From assembly GCF_964355755.1 (NCBI RefSeq), contig NC_092677.1:16462101-16526100 (forward strand): a DNA stretch of 64,000 bases. The letters run 5' to 3'. Made by a program: the position numbers and the translations under genes. This document shows, piece by piece, positions 1 through 11,147 of the stretch. This DNA is from Antedon mediterranea (lineage: Eukaryota; Echinodermata; Crinoidea; Comatulida; Antedonidae). The notes beneath the pieces were generated by a model. It had not been told where the DNA came from and did no database searches. It saw only the letters and a list, made by a program, of their open reading frames with translations. Every line of letters begins with the position of its first letter. The first letter of the stretch is position 1.

Positions 1-1526
1 ATTTCATTATATAGAATATCATCCTATTCACCAAATCTACAGTTGACAACAATCTTGTCCTTTTTATTTTCACAGTACAATGTACTTCACTATTTTACAT
101 CAACGACGATAATCCAGATCTCTGCTGATGATACAAAAGGACGCCATGGCGTCTCAGTGCATACTCAATTACATTCCATGGACAAATTTCAATATAATTT
201 TAATGTGAATTAGACCTGAGACTATTTTATACAAGTTGATATTCAGTTTTATACGAAAAATAAAGATTATTAAAAAAATGTGGGCCAATGTTTCATAAAT
301 TCATAAAATATTATTTGTTAGTTTGTTATTTTATACCATGATTAGCAGGGGTGTGGTATGATCATAATTCTTTGGACTTTTTAAAATTTAAAAAAAACCA
401 AGATTAAAATGCCAATAAACAATTAAGAGTCAACACCAAACGAGAAAGAAGAAAAATGTGCTTAGATGTTTTCCAATACGAAGGGCATGCATAGTTGGAA
501 TTGTATCAAGATAAGATCTTTGTATAAAAAAGTAAAACCATTGAGAAGGAAACAAGAAAAAATTAATCTTTTAACCTCTTTCCACACCTGTTACTAGTGG
601 GAACCAAGCTTTACTAGAGGGGGACATAAAACAGAAAACAGTGTTGATTATACGTCCACTTGTAATACGCAATGTTATGCTGTTAGTGTTACGGCACTTT
701 GCATTGATACATTGCGTCTACGTCCTTGCATCGCGTTCCTAGTGGGAAACAAGCTTTAGTTTTTATAATAGAAATCATCATCAAAACACATAACTTATTT
801 TTTCATTCTCGAACCATAGGATAACCATTTATGCATGCAGTCTTTGATAAAAAATATTAGTTTTCAAAATCCAATCAAATGATGTCATGATCAATATTAA
901 GAACAATAAAATCGATTGTATTGTTATTGTTCTTACATATGTCATTTTATTGGGTGTGTGAAAATCCTAGCCATTTAGATTTCTTCTGAAAAAATGCATA
1001 TTTTTCTATTTATTGGCGATCATTATCGTCCTAGTGTAAATGGGTCTTTAGGCAGATCACTCTTTGTATTTTGTTTTTCAATATATTATCCATTGTCACC
1101 TCTCCCTAACCTGTTATAATAGCATTCAAGGCCTATGACAGATGGTGAATACATCAGTGGTAAGGCAAAACAAAATCACAGAAATTTAGTATTAGACTTT
1201 AGAAAACAAGAAATGAACATAATTTATTATATTATTATATTCATTTCAATTTTATTTACACATCAATAAATTGTATTAAATGTCTGTATACATATAAAAT
1301 ATGTACAGTAATATAAATACATTTTCTCAGCAAGTCTGTATTACAATGTTATAGAAATTTTTACAATATTTCAGATGTATAAAACGGTTTTAGCTATTCT
1401 TTAACCTGCAGTTGGTCTTGTGTATTTGTTATTTGTGCAATCAAAACAACGCATTATCATTTCAGTCATAAAAAACCATCGGTAGTTGAAGATAAGGATG
1501 ATTGAATTGTAATCATAAAAGGCATA
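1..1526. other. Intergenic, no gene seen
   Basis: AT-rich sequence downstream of TRIP13. I see no coding exon on either strand. The only recognisable structure is the MITE-like remnant at about 592-759. Confidence 0.6.
592..759. mobile_element. Remnant of the AAGCTTGGTTCCCACTAG MITE family
   Basis: The end motif ACTAGTGGGAACCAAGCTTT occurs at about 593-612 and again, slightly changed, at about 739-758, with 'gcaatg' and 'acgtccttgc' motifs between. The same parts occur in the better preserved copy at 8641-8826 and the copy at 29755-29915. Both ends here are in the same orientation, so this is a rearranged or composite copy. Non-autonomous, no coding capacity. Confidence 0.55.
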
Positions 1527-1539
1527 CTAACTCAGGTAT

Positions 1540-2945
1540 AAAAGCCCAGTCTGGGTTATATGCTCATTCCAGATTATAAGTAGATTATACGCCCAGACTG
1601 GATACCTATACCTAGTCTGGGATTTTAAATGCAGCCTGTAGCCCAGCCTAGGATGGTGAGCTGTAAATAGCCCTGCATGGGCTTTAGAGAAGCCCTGCCT
1701 GGGTTTTAGAGTAGCCCAGTCTGGGTTATAAGTAGTCCAGTCCAGACATCGTATTTTGAGGTGTGGGAGTGCAAACACTCACTTAACACGTAAAATACCC
1801 AGTCTGAGTTATAAGTAACCCAGTCTGAGTTATAAGTAACCCAGTCTGAGTTATAAGTAACCCAGTCTGGGTTATAAGTAACTCAGTCTGGGTTATAAGT
1901 AACCCAGTCTGAGTTATAAATAACCCAGTCTGAGTTATAAGTAACCCATTCTGTGTTATACTCATGACCCATTCTGAGTCATAAGTAACCCAGTCTGAGT
2001 CACAAGTAGCTCAGCACAGCTTGTGTTATGCATACATACAGTAGCCCAGTCTGGGTTATAAGTAGCTCAGTCTGGGTTATAAGTAGCTCAGTCTGGGTTA
2101 CACTCAGCCCAGCCTGTATTCATGTTATACATAGCCCACTCTGAGTTATAAGTAACCCAGTCTGAGTTACAAGTAGCTCAGCCTGTGTTATACTCATAAC
2201 CCAGTCTGAGTCACAAGTATACATACATACAGTAACCCAGTACGAGTCACAAGTAGCTCAGCGCAGCTTGTGTTATACATACATAGAGAAGCCCAGTCTG
2301 AGTTATAAGTAGCTCAGCCTGTGTTATACACATAACCCAGTCTGAGTCACAAGTAGCTAAGCACAGCTGTGTTATACATACATACAGTAGCCCAGTCTGA
2401 GTTATAAGTAGCTCAGCCTGTGTTATACACATAACCCAGTCTGAGTCACAAGTAGCTAAGCACAGCTGTGTTATACATACATACAGTAGCCCAGTCTGAG
2501 TTATAAGTAGCTCAGCCTGTGTTATACACATAACCCAGTCTGAGTCACAAGTAGCTAAGCACAGCTGTGTTATACATACATACAGTAGCCCAGTCTGGGT
2601 TATAAGTAGCTCAGCCTGTGTTATACACATAACCCAGTCTGAGTCACAAGTAGCTCAGCGCAGATTGTGTTATACATACATACAGTAGCCCAGTTTGGGT
2701 TATAAGTAGCTCAGTCTGGGTTATAAGTAGCTCAGTCTGGGTTACACTCAGCCCAGCCTGTATTCATGTTATACATAGCCCACTCTGAGTTATAAGTAAC
2801 CCAGTTTGAGTTACAAGTAGCTCAGCCTGTGTTATACATAGCCCAGTTTAGGTTATTAAGTACCAGTCTGAGTTACAAGTAGCTCAGCCTATGTTATACA
2901 TAGCCCAGTTTAGGTTATTAAGTAGCCCAGTTTGAGTTATACAAC
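1540..2945. repeat. Minisatellite, 21-bp unit with 99-bp higher-order repeat
   Basis: Units of about 21 bp around the core CCCAGTCTGAGTTATAAGTA fill the stretch. Between about 2250 and 2640 the array is organised in 99-bp higher-order units: the start CATACAGTAG recurs at 2381, 2480 and 2579. Both periods are multiples of three, so the minus strand carries long stop-free frames with a repeating ITQTGLL heptad. These are frame artefacts of the array, not a recognised protein. The array begins about 460 bp beyond the TRIP13 stop codon. Confidence 0.9.
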
Positions 2946-3401
2946 ATGTGTGGTCCAGACTGTGTTTTATAAGTCTCGGTTGGCTGTATGTCCAAAACAT
3001 GCTAAAACCATTACTTTTTGTTCTTTCAAATATACCTCAACATCATGTTTAAAATTGAAGTTAGGTAGACAAATAAATAAGGCATCATGTGCTGGTGCCT
3101 GTGTGTCTCTCTTATTGTTATAGATACTTATATTTCAATCTATTGTGAAATTTGCCATTGATGGCATAAAAATATGACTATAGTATTAGTCAAATTTTTG
3201 ACACATTGCAAAAGTATTTTCAATCTATTGTGGTATTTTCCATTGATGGCATAACACTATGGCTATATTTGTAAAATTCTTGAGTTTTTTTTTTCTGACC
3301 ATGTTCACAACTTGTCCCTGCATTGTTATAGTTGTAATGTATTCAGTCAAATAAAAATAGAAGTGACTATATTTCTACTTGCAATTTATCTGAAGACACT
3401 A
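2946..3401. other. 3' flank of TRIP13
   Basis: AT-rich stretch between the minisatellite and the TRIP13 stop, probably including the 3' UTR on the minus strand. A segment of about 50 bp (core TTTCAATCTATTGTG) occurs twice, at about 3132 and 3219. No other feature seen. Confidence 0.5.
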
Positions 3402-6400
3402 TCACTCATTTTTCAGGTTGTCACGGTCAACTAGTTGTTTTTGCACGGCTTTGGACAAACTGTTTAGAAATTGTTCTAAAGATACTGATGGTCTCTAAAA
3501 GAAAAAGAAACACAGATTAACCACTTACAAAAGATTCGCCGGGTTTATTAGATGCACTGGGACACATTAATTATTAGCAATTAACACAATCACTTACTGG
3601 AAAAAGGAATGTAAAAATAATATACTTAAAAATACATTTAAAAATACAAAAACTGATTTACCTGAATAAACAACGCATGTGCTAGAAATGGCATTTTACG
3701 TAGCGTTCTACCGCTTAGCCCATAGCTACCACTGGAAGAAAAAATGTTATCATTCGTAACCATTTACATTCATCAAACAAATCTTCAACAAAAAATGTAT
3801 GTTGGTTCAGTACACGCTTCTTCCACTGAACTTGGATCGAACTATAGCCATATATATGAACACCAGACAAGTAATCTGGAATTACCACCACAGGATTGGG
3901 AAAAAATGTTCAGTGTCAGAGTAGGTCAAAGATTTGACCAATTTTAAAATTAGCTCTATGACAAACAGCTACTGCTGTAATAACTTAACAACCTAACATT
4001 ATGAAAAACAAACATTAAAAAATATCATCAGTCCACCACACAGTTAGTAGTCTTCCAGATCGTAAATTTTCTTAAACAGTAATTATTACCAGCTTCACAG
4101 AATCAACATTAAACCTGTACCCGAACTTCACCACAGCAACATGGGACTGATATTTTACTGTAAACTAAGATTACATTCTGTGGGTCTATAAGAGAGTAAT
4201 ACTCACTCTGCTATTTCTTTTAAACGAAGGCTAAAATGGGTTGCATCCGTCTTTTCAAAGTTTATTGACCTTAGACTTTGCAGATCCAGTAAACTTTGTG
4301 TAGGGTAAATGATTCCAGTCTACAAAAACAAATTATATGATTAAATCAAATCAACGAACCAACATAGAAAATGAGGAAAAAAAAGTGGGGGAAGGGGGAA
4401 AACCAATAATAATGCTTATAAATAAATATGTATATATTGATGATATAAGCATAAATATTGGATTATTGTTTTTTGAAGATTTGCATGGTGAAATCAATAT
4501 GTTGATATAGAGTTTACAGTATACCACATATATTTAGTTCTGGAAAGAACTGTCAAGTTTCTCAACGTTTCGATTAATATACTTAGGTCGTCTGTTTGTC
4601 CTTTATTTTTAAATGGCAATAACACGACAATAAAAACCAATTTATATATACTGTAGATGAACATAAAGGTTTTGGTATATGATTTTTTATTCTGGGCTGA
4701 AACCATAATGCAATTCAATTTAACTGCAGTTACTGCAGTAATTACATTCACTCTTACCCTTTTTATCAACTATTTAAATAAACTTTTTTCACACTCTTTA
4801 TTGATGTGATTGCCTCATTTACATTGAAAAAAAAAAAACAACTAAAAACTACAGAAAATTTGTGTCGGTTGTGTCGCATACCTTCATAAGTTCATTTATA
4901 CAGGATAAATATATTTTATAGATAGCAGCGGGTGATGGAACGCCAATGTACTGCTTGATGTCCGCTCGGTCAACAAACGCAAGATCAATGGCGCCTGTCA
5001 CATTAGACGTCGTTAAAATTAGAACATTAGGAAATCTAGAAAAAACATTAACAAAGTAAAGTACTATGTGGAACCTCCACATGTGTCATAATATGTAAAT
5101 TGTGTGATACAGTATCATGTGTATAACATGTGGCACCTAAACTATTATAAGGTTATATCAAAATTGAGAGTGTGTGGCGCAGTCTGTTGGTTGACTACTG
5201 ATCGTGAAATCCCGAGTTCGAATCCATCTCTCATTGTATGTATCAAATGTGTACAAATGGGTACGTGGTATTATAGGTCGAAACACAACTGCAATAATTA
5301 CTGGCTGAAACTTTATGGGAGTACAGTATGTTTCCAGACATGTTTGATCCAAAAATGGCCGGGATAAGAATGTGAAGTACTTAGAGGATTTGTGCATTAA
5401 CTTATTATTATGGCCTAAGACATAGGTGTCACATGTGATACTGTATTAAAAAATTTGCCTATGATACTAGAAATATATATAGTACCAAGAATCAGGTATA
5501 TAAAAGGTAAACGCTAACAGGCTATCCTTGTCTCGGAAATTATTATTGTGTATACCAACTATTCCAGTTTTGTCTAGACAATAATAAATGTACTCTAAGC
5601 TTACTTTTTAATTTGATCGATCTGTGTAAGCAGTGCATTAACTACTCGTATTGCGTCCGATGGTTCAGTACCATTGAGGGAGCTCTTCCTTGCGGATGTA
5701 AGACTCTCTACCTGTAGAAAATACAGTAGCAAATTAGTGACCTCATTTTTGCTACTGTTTTTCTTAACCAGTGTGTTAAATCCAGGGATACAGTATAAAC
5801 AATATTATTTGTTTATTGAAATAAAAACATTTTACAAACAAACCTGTGCGTTGTCCAGATAAAACGTTCAAAATAAAATTATTTAATAATTAAACTGAAG
5901 TAGATGACTAGCATGTCAACTGGTCACATTAGCAAATTTTTTCAGTTTGGTAAAGTTTGTGGTGGCTGTTTAACCTATGAGTTTGAATGCATATATATTA
6001 TACTCTGGAAAGAGTCAGAGTGATATTGTTGTTATTTCATTTTTTACATCCTTTTTATTGTTATGTAAGTATTGTATAGTAATTTTGTAATTGCAACGTT
6101 TTTAGCCTTTCGGCTACTTGTTGTAAGTTTTATACCAGAATAAATAAATAAAAATAAATAAATAAATAAAAACTTGTACTCACCTCATCTATAAGCACAC
6201 ACACCAAAGCATTTGGGTCATCTATTAATTCCTGAATTTTCTGAAACATCTTCATAACAAGTTTACCGCTCTGAACAAATTTAAGAGTTAAAAAACAAAA
6301 ATTAATCCTTGTCATGGAAGCCATAGAGCTAGTTCCGGAAACACAACATCACTACAAAACTTGTATTGTTTTTCATTCTTTTTGTAAAACAGATCGTTTG

Positions 6401-9400
6401 TAATTGGGAGAGTTTACTGTATGCACAAGTAATAGCTTTATGATTTAATTTGAAATCAGCCGTTTACCATTCAAGACTGCATTCAAAATTAAGTGTACAT
6501 AGCATGATTTAAAATACTTCTTTTCCTTAACTTCACTGTTTCATTCAAAATAGTGTTTATCAGCCGTTTACCATTCAAGACTACATTAAAAATTAAGTAT
6601 AAACAACACGATTTAAGATACTTCTTTTCCTTAGCTTCACTATTTCATTCAAAATAGTGTTTATTGATTGAAATATATATTTATACTGGGTAACCTCTTC
6701 AGTCAAAGACTTGTCTCCCAGAGGGCCCAGTTGGTGATCAGTGGCTGTGATGTACTAATACACCGGGGTAACCCCCTACTCGTCTCGAAAGATGTACTAG
6801 GTTCTTTAAAGTGCACACAAGCTAGATGTGTACACTGGACCTACGGTTTATAGTCCTTATCCGAGAAGACTCGTTCTACCAGAACCATGGAGTGAGTGAG
6901 CCTCGAACCCTTGCCGATGTTATGGCTACGTAATTACGGTTCCACTGTCTTCACCGCTTGGCCACTCACTCACCATCAGCCGTTTACCATTCAAGACTAC
7001 ACTAAAATTGAGTGTACATAACACGATTTAAGATACTGTACTTCTTTCCTTAGCTTCACTATTTCATTCAAAATAGTGTTTATCAGTTTTAACCATTCAA
7101 GACTAGGTTACAAATTGATCATGGCTTAAGTGTAATATACTTGTAACAAGATGTTTTAAAAAATATTGGATTGTCACCCAAACATAAGCACTATATTCTT
7201 TACCTCAGAAAACCACTTTGAAAACAAGCTATGACTATTTATCTCTATCAGTTGACCATAAACATATCTGTAAGCAATTAAACATTAATTATTATTTAAT
7301 TGATAAGAAATAAAAACGATCATGATAATGGAGTTGATTTATAAAAAGTGTTCTGATTTGTGTGGTTCTTCACATTATTTTATGCTATATAAATAATAAT
7401 GTTTATAACAATATTTACCCAGGTGAAAGAGCAACTTTGGAGATTCTCTGCCATAATAGCATAACATTGCTGTTGCTTAGTGAGTTGGAACACTGTGGTA
7501 GTTAATACATCTCATCATACCTTTCAGATAACCTAATACATAGTTTCTGTGCAAGTGATGATGATGTCTGCATATTTAGTGTACCTACCTTTCAGATAAT
7601 CTAATACATAGTTTCTGTGCAAGTGATAACGATGTCTGCATATTTAGTGTACCTACCTTTCAGATAATCTAATACATAGTTTCTGTGCAAGTGATAACGA
7701 TGTCTGCATATTTAGTGTACCTACCTTTCAGATAACCTAATACAGAGTTTCTGTGCAAGTGCTTTACATAACGATGTCTTGCCAGTTCCAGGTGGTCCTA
7801 GGTACAAGACATATAACAACTTAAAGTTAAAGACGACTGCGGGAACTTGACTTGTAAATATAATTCACAATCCAGCTAATGGCTGTAATGTTTTATTTTC
7901 TTTGTAATTTTGCTCGTTTTAATAAAATACTATTATATATAAAATACATACAGTAAATACAAAGGAACATTAGAGAAATGCAAATACATCCACTATATAT
8001 AAACAGTCAAGTCTCTAAAACCAGCAAACAAATTTAAGTTAGCCATGTACAGTATAGATTAAGACTAGATGAACTACTATAGTATTCAGGTGCCAGGTAA
8101 AACATAGTTTGGGTAGAGGGCCTTTAAAACCAGAGTAAAACGGAATAAATTTGGTATTTGGCACAGTAGTGTCCCTGAATTTTGAACCCACTTACCATGA
8201 AGAAGAACCACTCGATTCCACGAGATAATGTTATTATCTACATTTTTGTCAGAGAAAAGTAGTGTTGTGTGAGCGTACTGAAGCAGCTGTGATTTTATAC
8301 AGTCATCAAAAATCAAGTTTTCCCACATACCATCAAAATCAACTGAAAATTAAAAAAACAAATTACACTTTTATCCACCCGGAAATAAAAATACTTAGTT
8401 ACATAGTATGAATCTTTCGATTTGCGATAACTGATGACCCAACTAGGCCATGTCAATTCATTGTGCACATGTGCGGGGATGTTTGTATGTGCTTCCTCGC
8501 TATAACAACATTTCAAAATATTTAAAGTACAGACTACATAGAAATGTGGTTTTGTCATTACATAACATCCTTCTCCCCTACAGGTCATGTGTCAACTGTG
8601 GAACTAAACTGTAGTACACCTGGGTAACACACTAGGTTGTTTAAGCGTGGTTCCCACTAGCGACGCAACACAAGGACGTAACGCAACGCAAGTGAATTGA
8701 CCAATCGCAAGCGATGGCTTATTCGCTTGTGATTGCTAACTGTCTATAACTTCGCTTGTCATTGGTTAAAATGCTTGCATTGCGTTTACGTCCTTGCGTT
8801 ACGTACTAGTGGGAACCAAGCTTTAAGGTGCACAGTTGTGAACCTAAACTTTATAGTTCTTGATCTCAGAAGACTTGCTCTACAACCAGAACAATGTAGC
8901 GAGACAGCCGAAAACCCAAAACGGCTATATATTAATGTTCCCCTGCTTAAAGCATTAAACCATTGGTTTTTAGATTTATTCATGACAATAATACCTGATG
9001 GTAACATCCAATGATTTGCTGCTGCTAATTCCTCATCGTCAAGTTCTTCTTGTCCTGGTCCATCCATGCCCAACTTGTAAACATGAATAAATAACTTCAC
9101 ATGGCACATGTTAATTGCCTACAATCAATAAGAAAACACAAATAGAAAATATAACATTTACAGTTATTATTAAATATTTATTTTATTTTTTATAACATAG
9201 CATTCTATGTTGAATTTGTTCTGTACGCTTGTTTAAAAACACTTAAGACTTTAAAAACACTTACACTTAAAAAGTCCTTAACTAAATTAATTTCAACTAG
9301 AGGGAAGTGTAGACGATGGTTCTCGGAATGATAATGACTCGAGTAAAAAGTTTTAGAAGGACATTCTGATTATTTTATTATTAAGGATGTAATGAGCCAG

Positions 9401-11147
9401 TGAACTTGGGTAATGCACTAACCCTTCCGATTGATGTACTGGTTCTAACACCAAAAGTATAATGGCAGAGGAGTGTCTTTATGACTATAGATTGCGCCGC
9501 ACCTGTCGGCCAATCAGCAAAAGTTATATCAACCAATCTAATGGTGTGTGGTGCAGTGTATTGGACTATTGATCGTGAGTTCAATCAAAAGCTTGTTGCA
9601 TTGCTTAGGCAAGATACTTTATTTATGTTTGTCTCTTTTCACCCAGGTGTACAAATGGGTACTTGGTATACATTACTGATTACTGGCTGCAACATTATGG
9701 AAGTATGTTTTCAGATGTGTTTGATTCAAAACATAACCAGGGTAATAATTTAAAGATATATTGTCCCCCTGAAAAAAATATTCTTAAAACATTTTTTGTT
9801 GAATATGCCATTTTAATATAACATAATAGTTATCCACTTTGACCAAAAATTGGATTAAAAAAAAATGTATTTTAACTGAAAAAAAACTGTAATTTAAAGC
9901 AAAAAATTGTCGAATTGGCTGCCATGCCAGCCAATAGGTTTTTGGTTGAATTTAACCATTTATTTTGTCATTTTATAAGTGAAAACATTAAAGGTACCAA
10001 GCTTGATTAGCTTCGGCTATACCTTGGCTACCTTTTGTATTGATACAATAAAGAAGAAGATTTAATATTTTTTCCATTTTTTTTTCTATGGAAGTGATTA
10101 ACTTTATTAAAACTACAAAATAACATATTCAAAGTCTGATTTAATTAATCTTCATTGTTTATGTTTTTGGGAGACACTACATCTTTAAACGCTTAGAGGC
10201 TTTGCGTATTAAGCACTAGCGTGTAAAACTAGTAAGTTAGAAGTAAAACATACCTGTTTTATTCCACCTTCAAATTCCACATCACACACAGCAATAGACT
10301 TGACGTGTTCAGCAAGGAATGCATCGTCAAATTCTGTAAGTTTCAACTCACCGTAGATCATGCGCTGATTGCGTAGTAAACTTTCTGTCCGTTGTTGTAA
10401 TTGTGACTTTTTTGCTGTGCTAATAAACATAAAAAAGAGAATTTATAGAAGGTGTATAATATATTGTGTTAGTACCAAACATTACTTATAAAATGTACTG
10501 TAGGTATTGCTGAACTGTGCAAACCTAGCGCAAACAAATTCTATACTGTAGATCTGTGGAGAAGTGTGGCCATTACAATCAATCAGACTTATATAGCGCT
10601 GGTATCTATGATTAATGTTCAAGGGTGCTTTACAAAGTTAAACTACAAACAGAAGTTGATTACCATGTAATACAGCAAGTACACTAATAAAAAACATTTG
10701 CCAAAAATACATTGTCAGTGGAATGGAATGACAAACAGGGTATCGCATACAGTATAACAAATATTTTAAAAATGTTTGCAAATCTGAAATGTAATGATGT
10801 GCTATAATAATACCGATATTTATAAATATATGCCTTAAAATGTATATATTTTTATATATGATGACCTTATTATAAAAGCATATCAAGGAGTTGAGTATGT
10901 ATTTCCGTAGTATTTATTTTCACTTCCGTACATAATTAGGCCAAATTTTCGTAGAAATACGGGCATTTCTGCAGTTCTGCTGTTAACCACAGCAACATTT
11001 TTAACAAAGCAACATACAGTAGTTGATATTTCACACACTCACTGAAGGTATAGTTTCTTACCTACAGGGACTTTGGCATACTTCAACATGTATATTCTGA
11101 ACAGGTGTGTTTGGTAAAGAATCCTCTAAATCATTTATTTTATACAT
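3402..11147 (-). CDS. TRIP13: Pachytene checkpoint protein 2 homologue (TRIP13), AAA+ ATPase, complete
   Basis: TRIP13 is a hexameric AAA+ ATPase that, with p31comet, unfolds the N-terminus of HORMA proteins (MAD2, HORMADs) in spindle-checkpoint silencing and meiosis. Exons in order (minus strand): 11147-11062, 10419-10254, 9118-8995, 8342-8196, 7797-7725, 7267-7204, 6270-6184, 5711-5605, 5035-4882, 4319-4207, 3731-3662, 3494-3402. They sum to 1284 nt, 427 aa plus stop (human 432). Every junction is GT-AG and in phase. Visible motifs: Walker A GPPGTGKT (175-182), pore-loop Trp217 in SKWFSE, Walker B VLIDE ending at Glu249, sensor-1 TTSN (Asn296), [10 protein letters not shown], and GLSGR with the sensor-2 Arg382. 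The start is the ATG giving [15 protein letters not shown] follows as in the family. Exon 5 borders a tandem repeat. The gene is divergent from the BRD7/9 gene. Identification is very secure. Confidence 0.97.
5098..5450. mobile_element. MITE with GATACAGTATCA ends, split by a SINE
   Basis: The left arm near 5104 (GTGTGATACAGTATCA) and the right arm near 5430-5445 (TGTGATACTGTATTA) are inverted copies with 'ggcacc'/'ggtgtc' motifs inside. A tRNA-derived SINE sits between them at 5167-5371. A related pair of arms occurs near 55600-55745. The element lies in the TRIP13 intron between exons 8 and 9. Confidence 0.45.
5167..5371 (+). repeat. tRNA-derived SINE, family B, partial
   Basis: The head GTGTGGCGCAGTCTGTTGG carries an A-box-like stretch, and GAGTTCGAATCC is a good B box. 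The body ('tgtacaaatgggtac', 'tactggctg', 'gtatgtttccagac') matches the fuller copy at 37102-37415. The family-B tail ('gggcgctatataaatg') is missing. Confidence 0.6.
6661..6974 (-). repeat. tRNA-derived SINE, family A
   Basis: Nearly full copy in reverse orientation, with the tRNA-like head at the high-coordinate end ('tggccaagcggtgaagac' on the minus strand) and GGGTTCGAGGCTC as B box. The body includes 'taggttctttaaagtgcac' and 'ggtttatagtccttatccg'. It is almost identical to 25233-25555, so the family was probably active fairly recently. It is in the TRIP13 intron between exons 6 and 7. Confidence 0.75.
7521..7765 (-). repeat. 68-bp tandem repeat containing the TRIP13 exon 5 donor
   Basis: CTTTCAGATAA begins a unit at 7521, 7589, 7657 and 7725, exactly 68 bp apart. 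Each unit holds about the last 39 bp of exon 5, its GT donor and the first intron bases, read on the minus strand. The exon-proximal copy (donor after 7725) gives the conserved reading frame. The other copies lie inside the following intron as decoy donors. Using one would add 68 nt per copy and shift the frame. Confidence 0.85.
8600..8930 (-). repeat. Family A SINE remnant carrying a MITE
   Basis: Diverged family A sequence ('ctgggtaacacactaggttg' on the left, 'gtgcacagttgtgaac' and 'agaagacttgctctac' on the right) interrupted at its TTAA by the MITE at 8641-8826. Other family A copies show the uninterrupted site 'ggttctttaaagtgcac' (near 6797 and 23687). Confidence 0.6.
8641..8826. mobile_element. 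178-bp MITE with TTAA target duplication
   Basis: Inverted ends GCGTGGTTCCCACTAG and CTAGTGGGAACCAAGCT are flanked by TTAA at 8641-8644 and 8823-8826. The interior has 'acgtccttgcgtt' motifs and two 'ttgaccaat'/'attggtta' CCAAT-like elements. TTAA duplication is typical of piggyBac-type transposition. Empty target sites in sister SINEs support the insertion directly. Lies in TRIP13 intron 3. Confidence 0.75.
9541..9760 (+). repeat. tRNA-derived SINE, family B, diverged
   Basis: 'gtgtggtgcagtgtattgg', 'ggtgtacaaatgggtac', 'tactggctgcaacattatgg' and 'gtatgttttcagatgtg' align with 37102-37415. The B box is degraded and the tail absent. Lies in TRIP13 intron 2. Confidence 0.55.

Noticed and set aside
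1783-2630. Long minus-strand ORFs with ITQTGLL repeats
   Set aside because: They follow from the 21/99-bp repeat periods; no start context or family.
1783-2945. CRISPR-like array
   Set aside because: Animal DNA; units are contiguous and vary gradually, without unique spacers.
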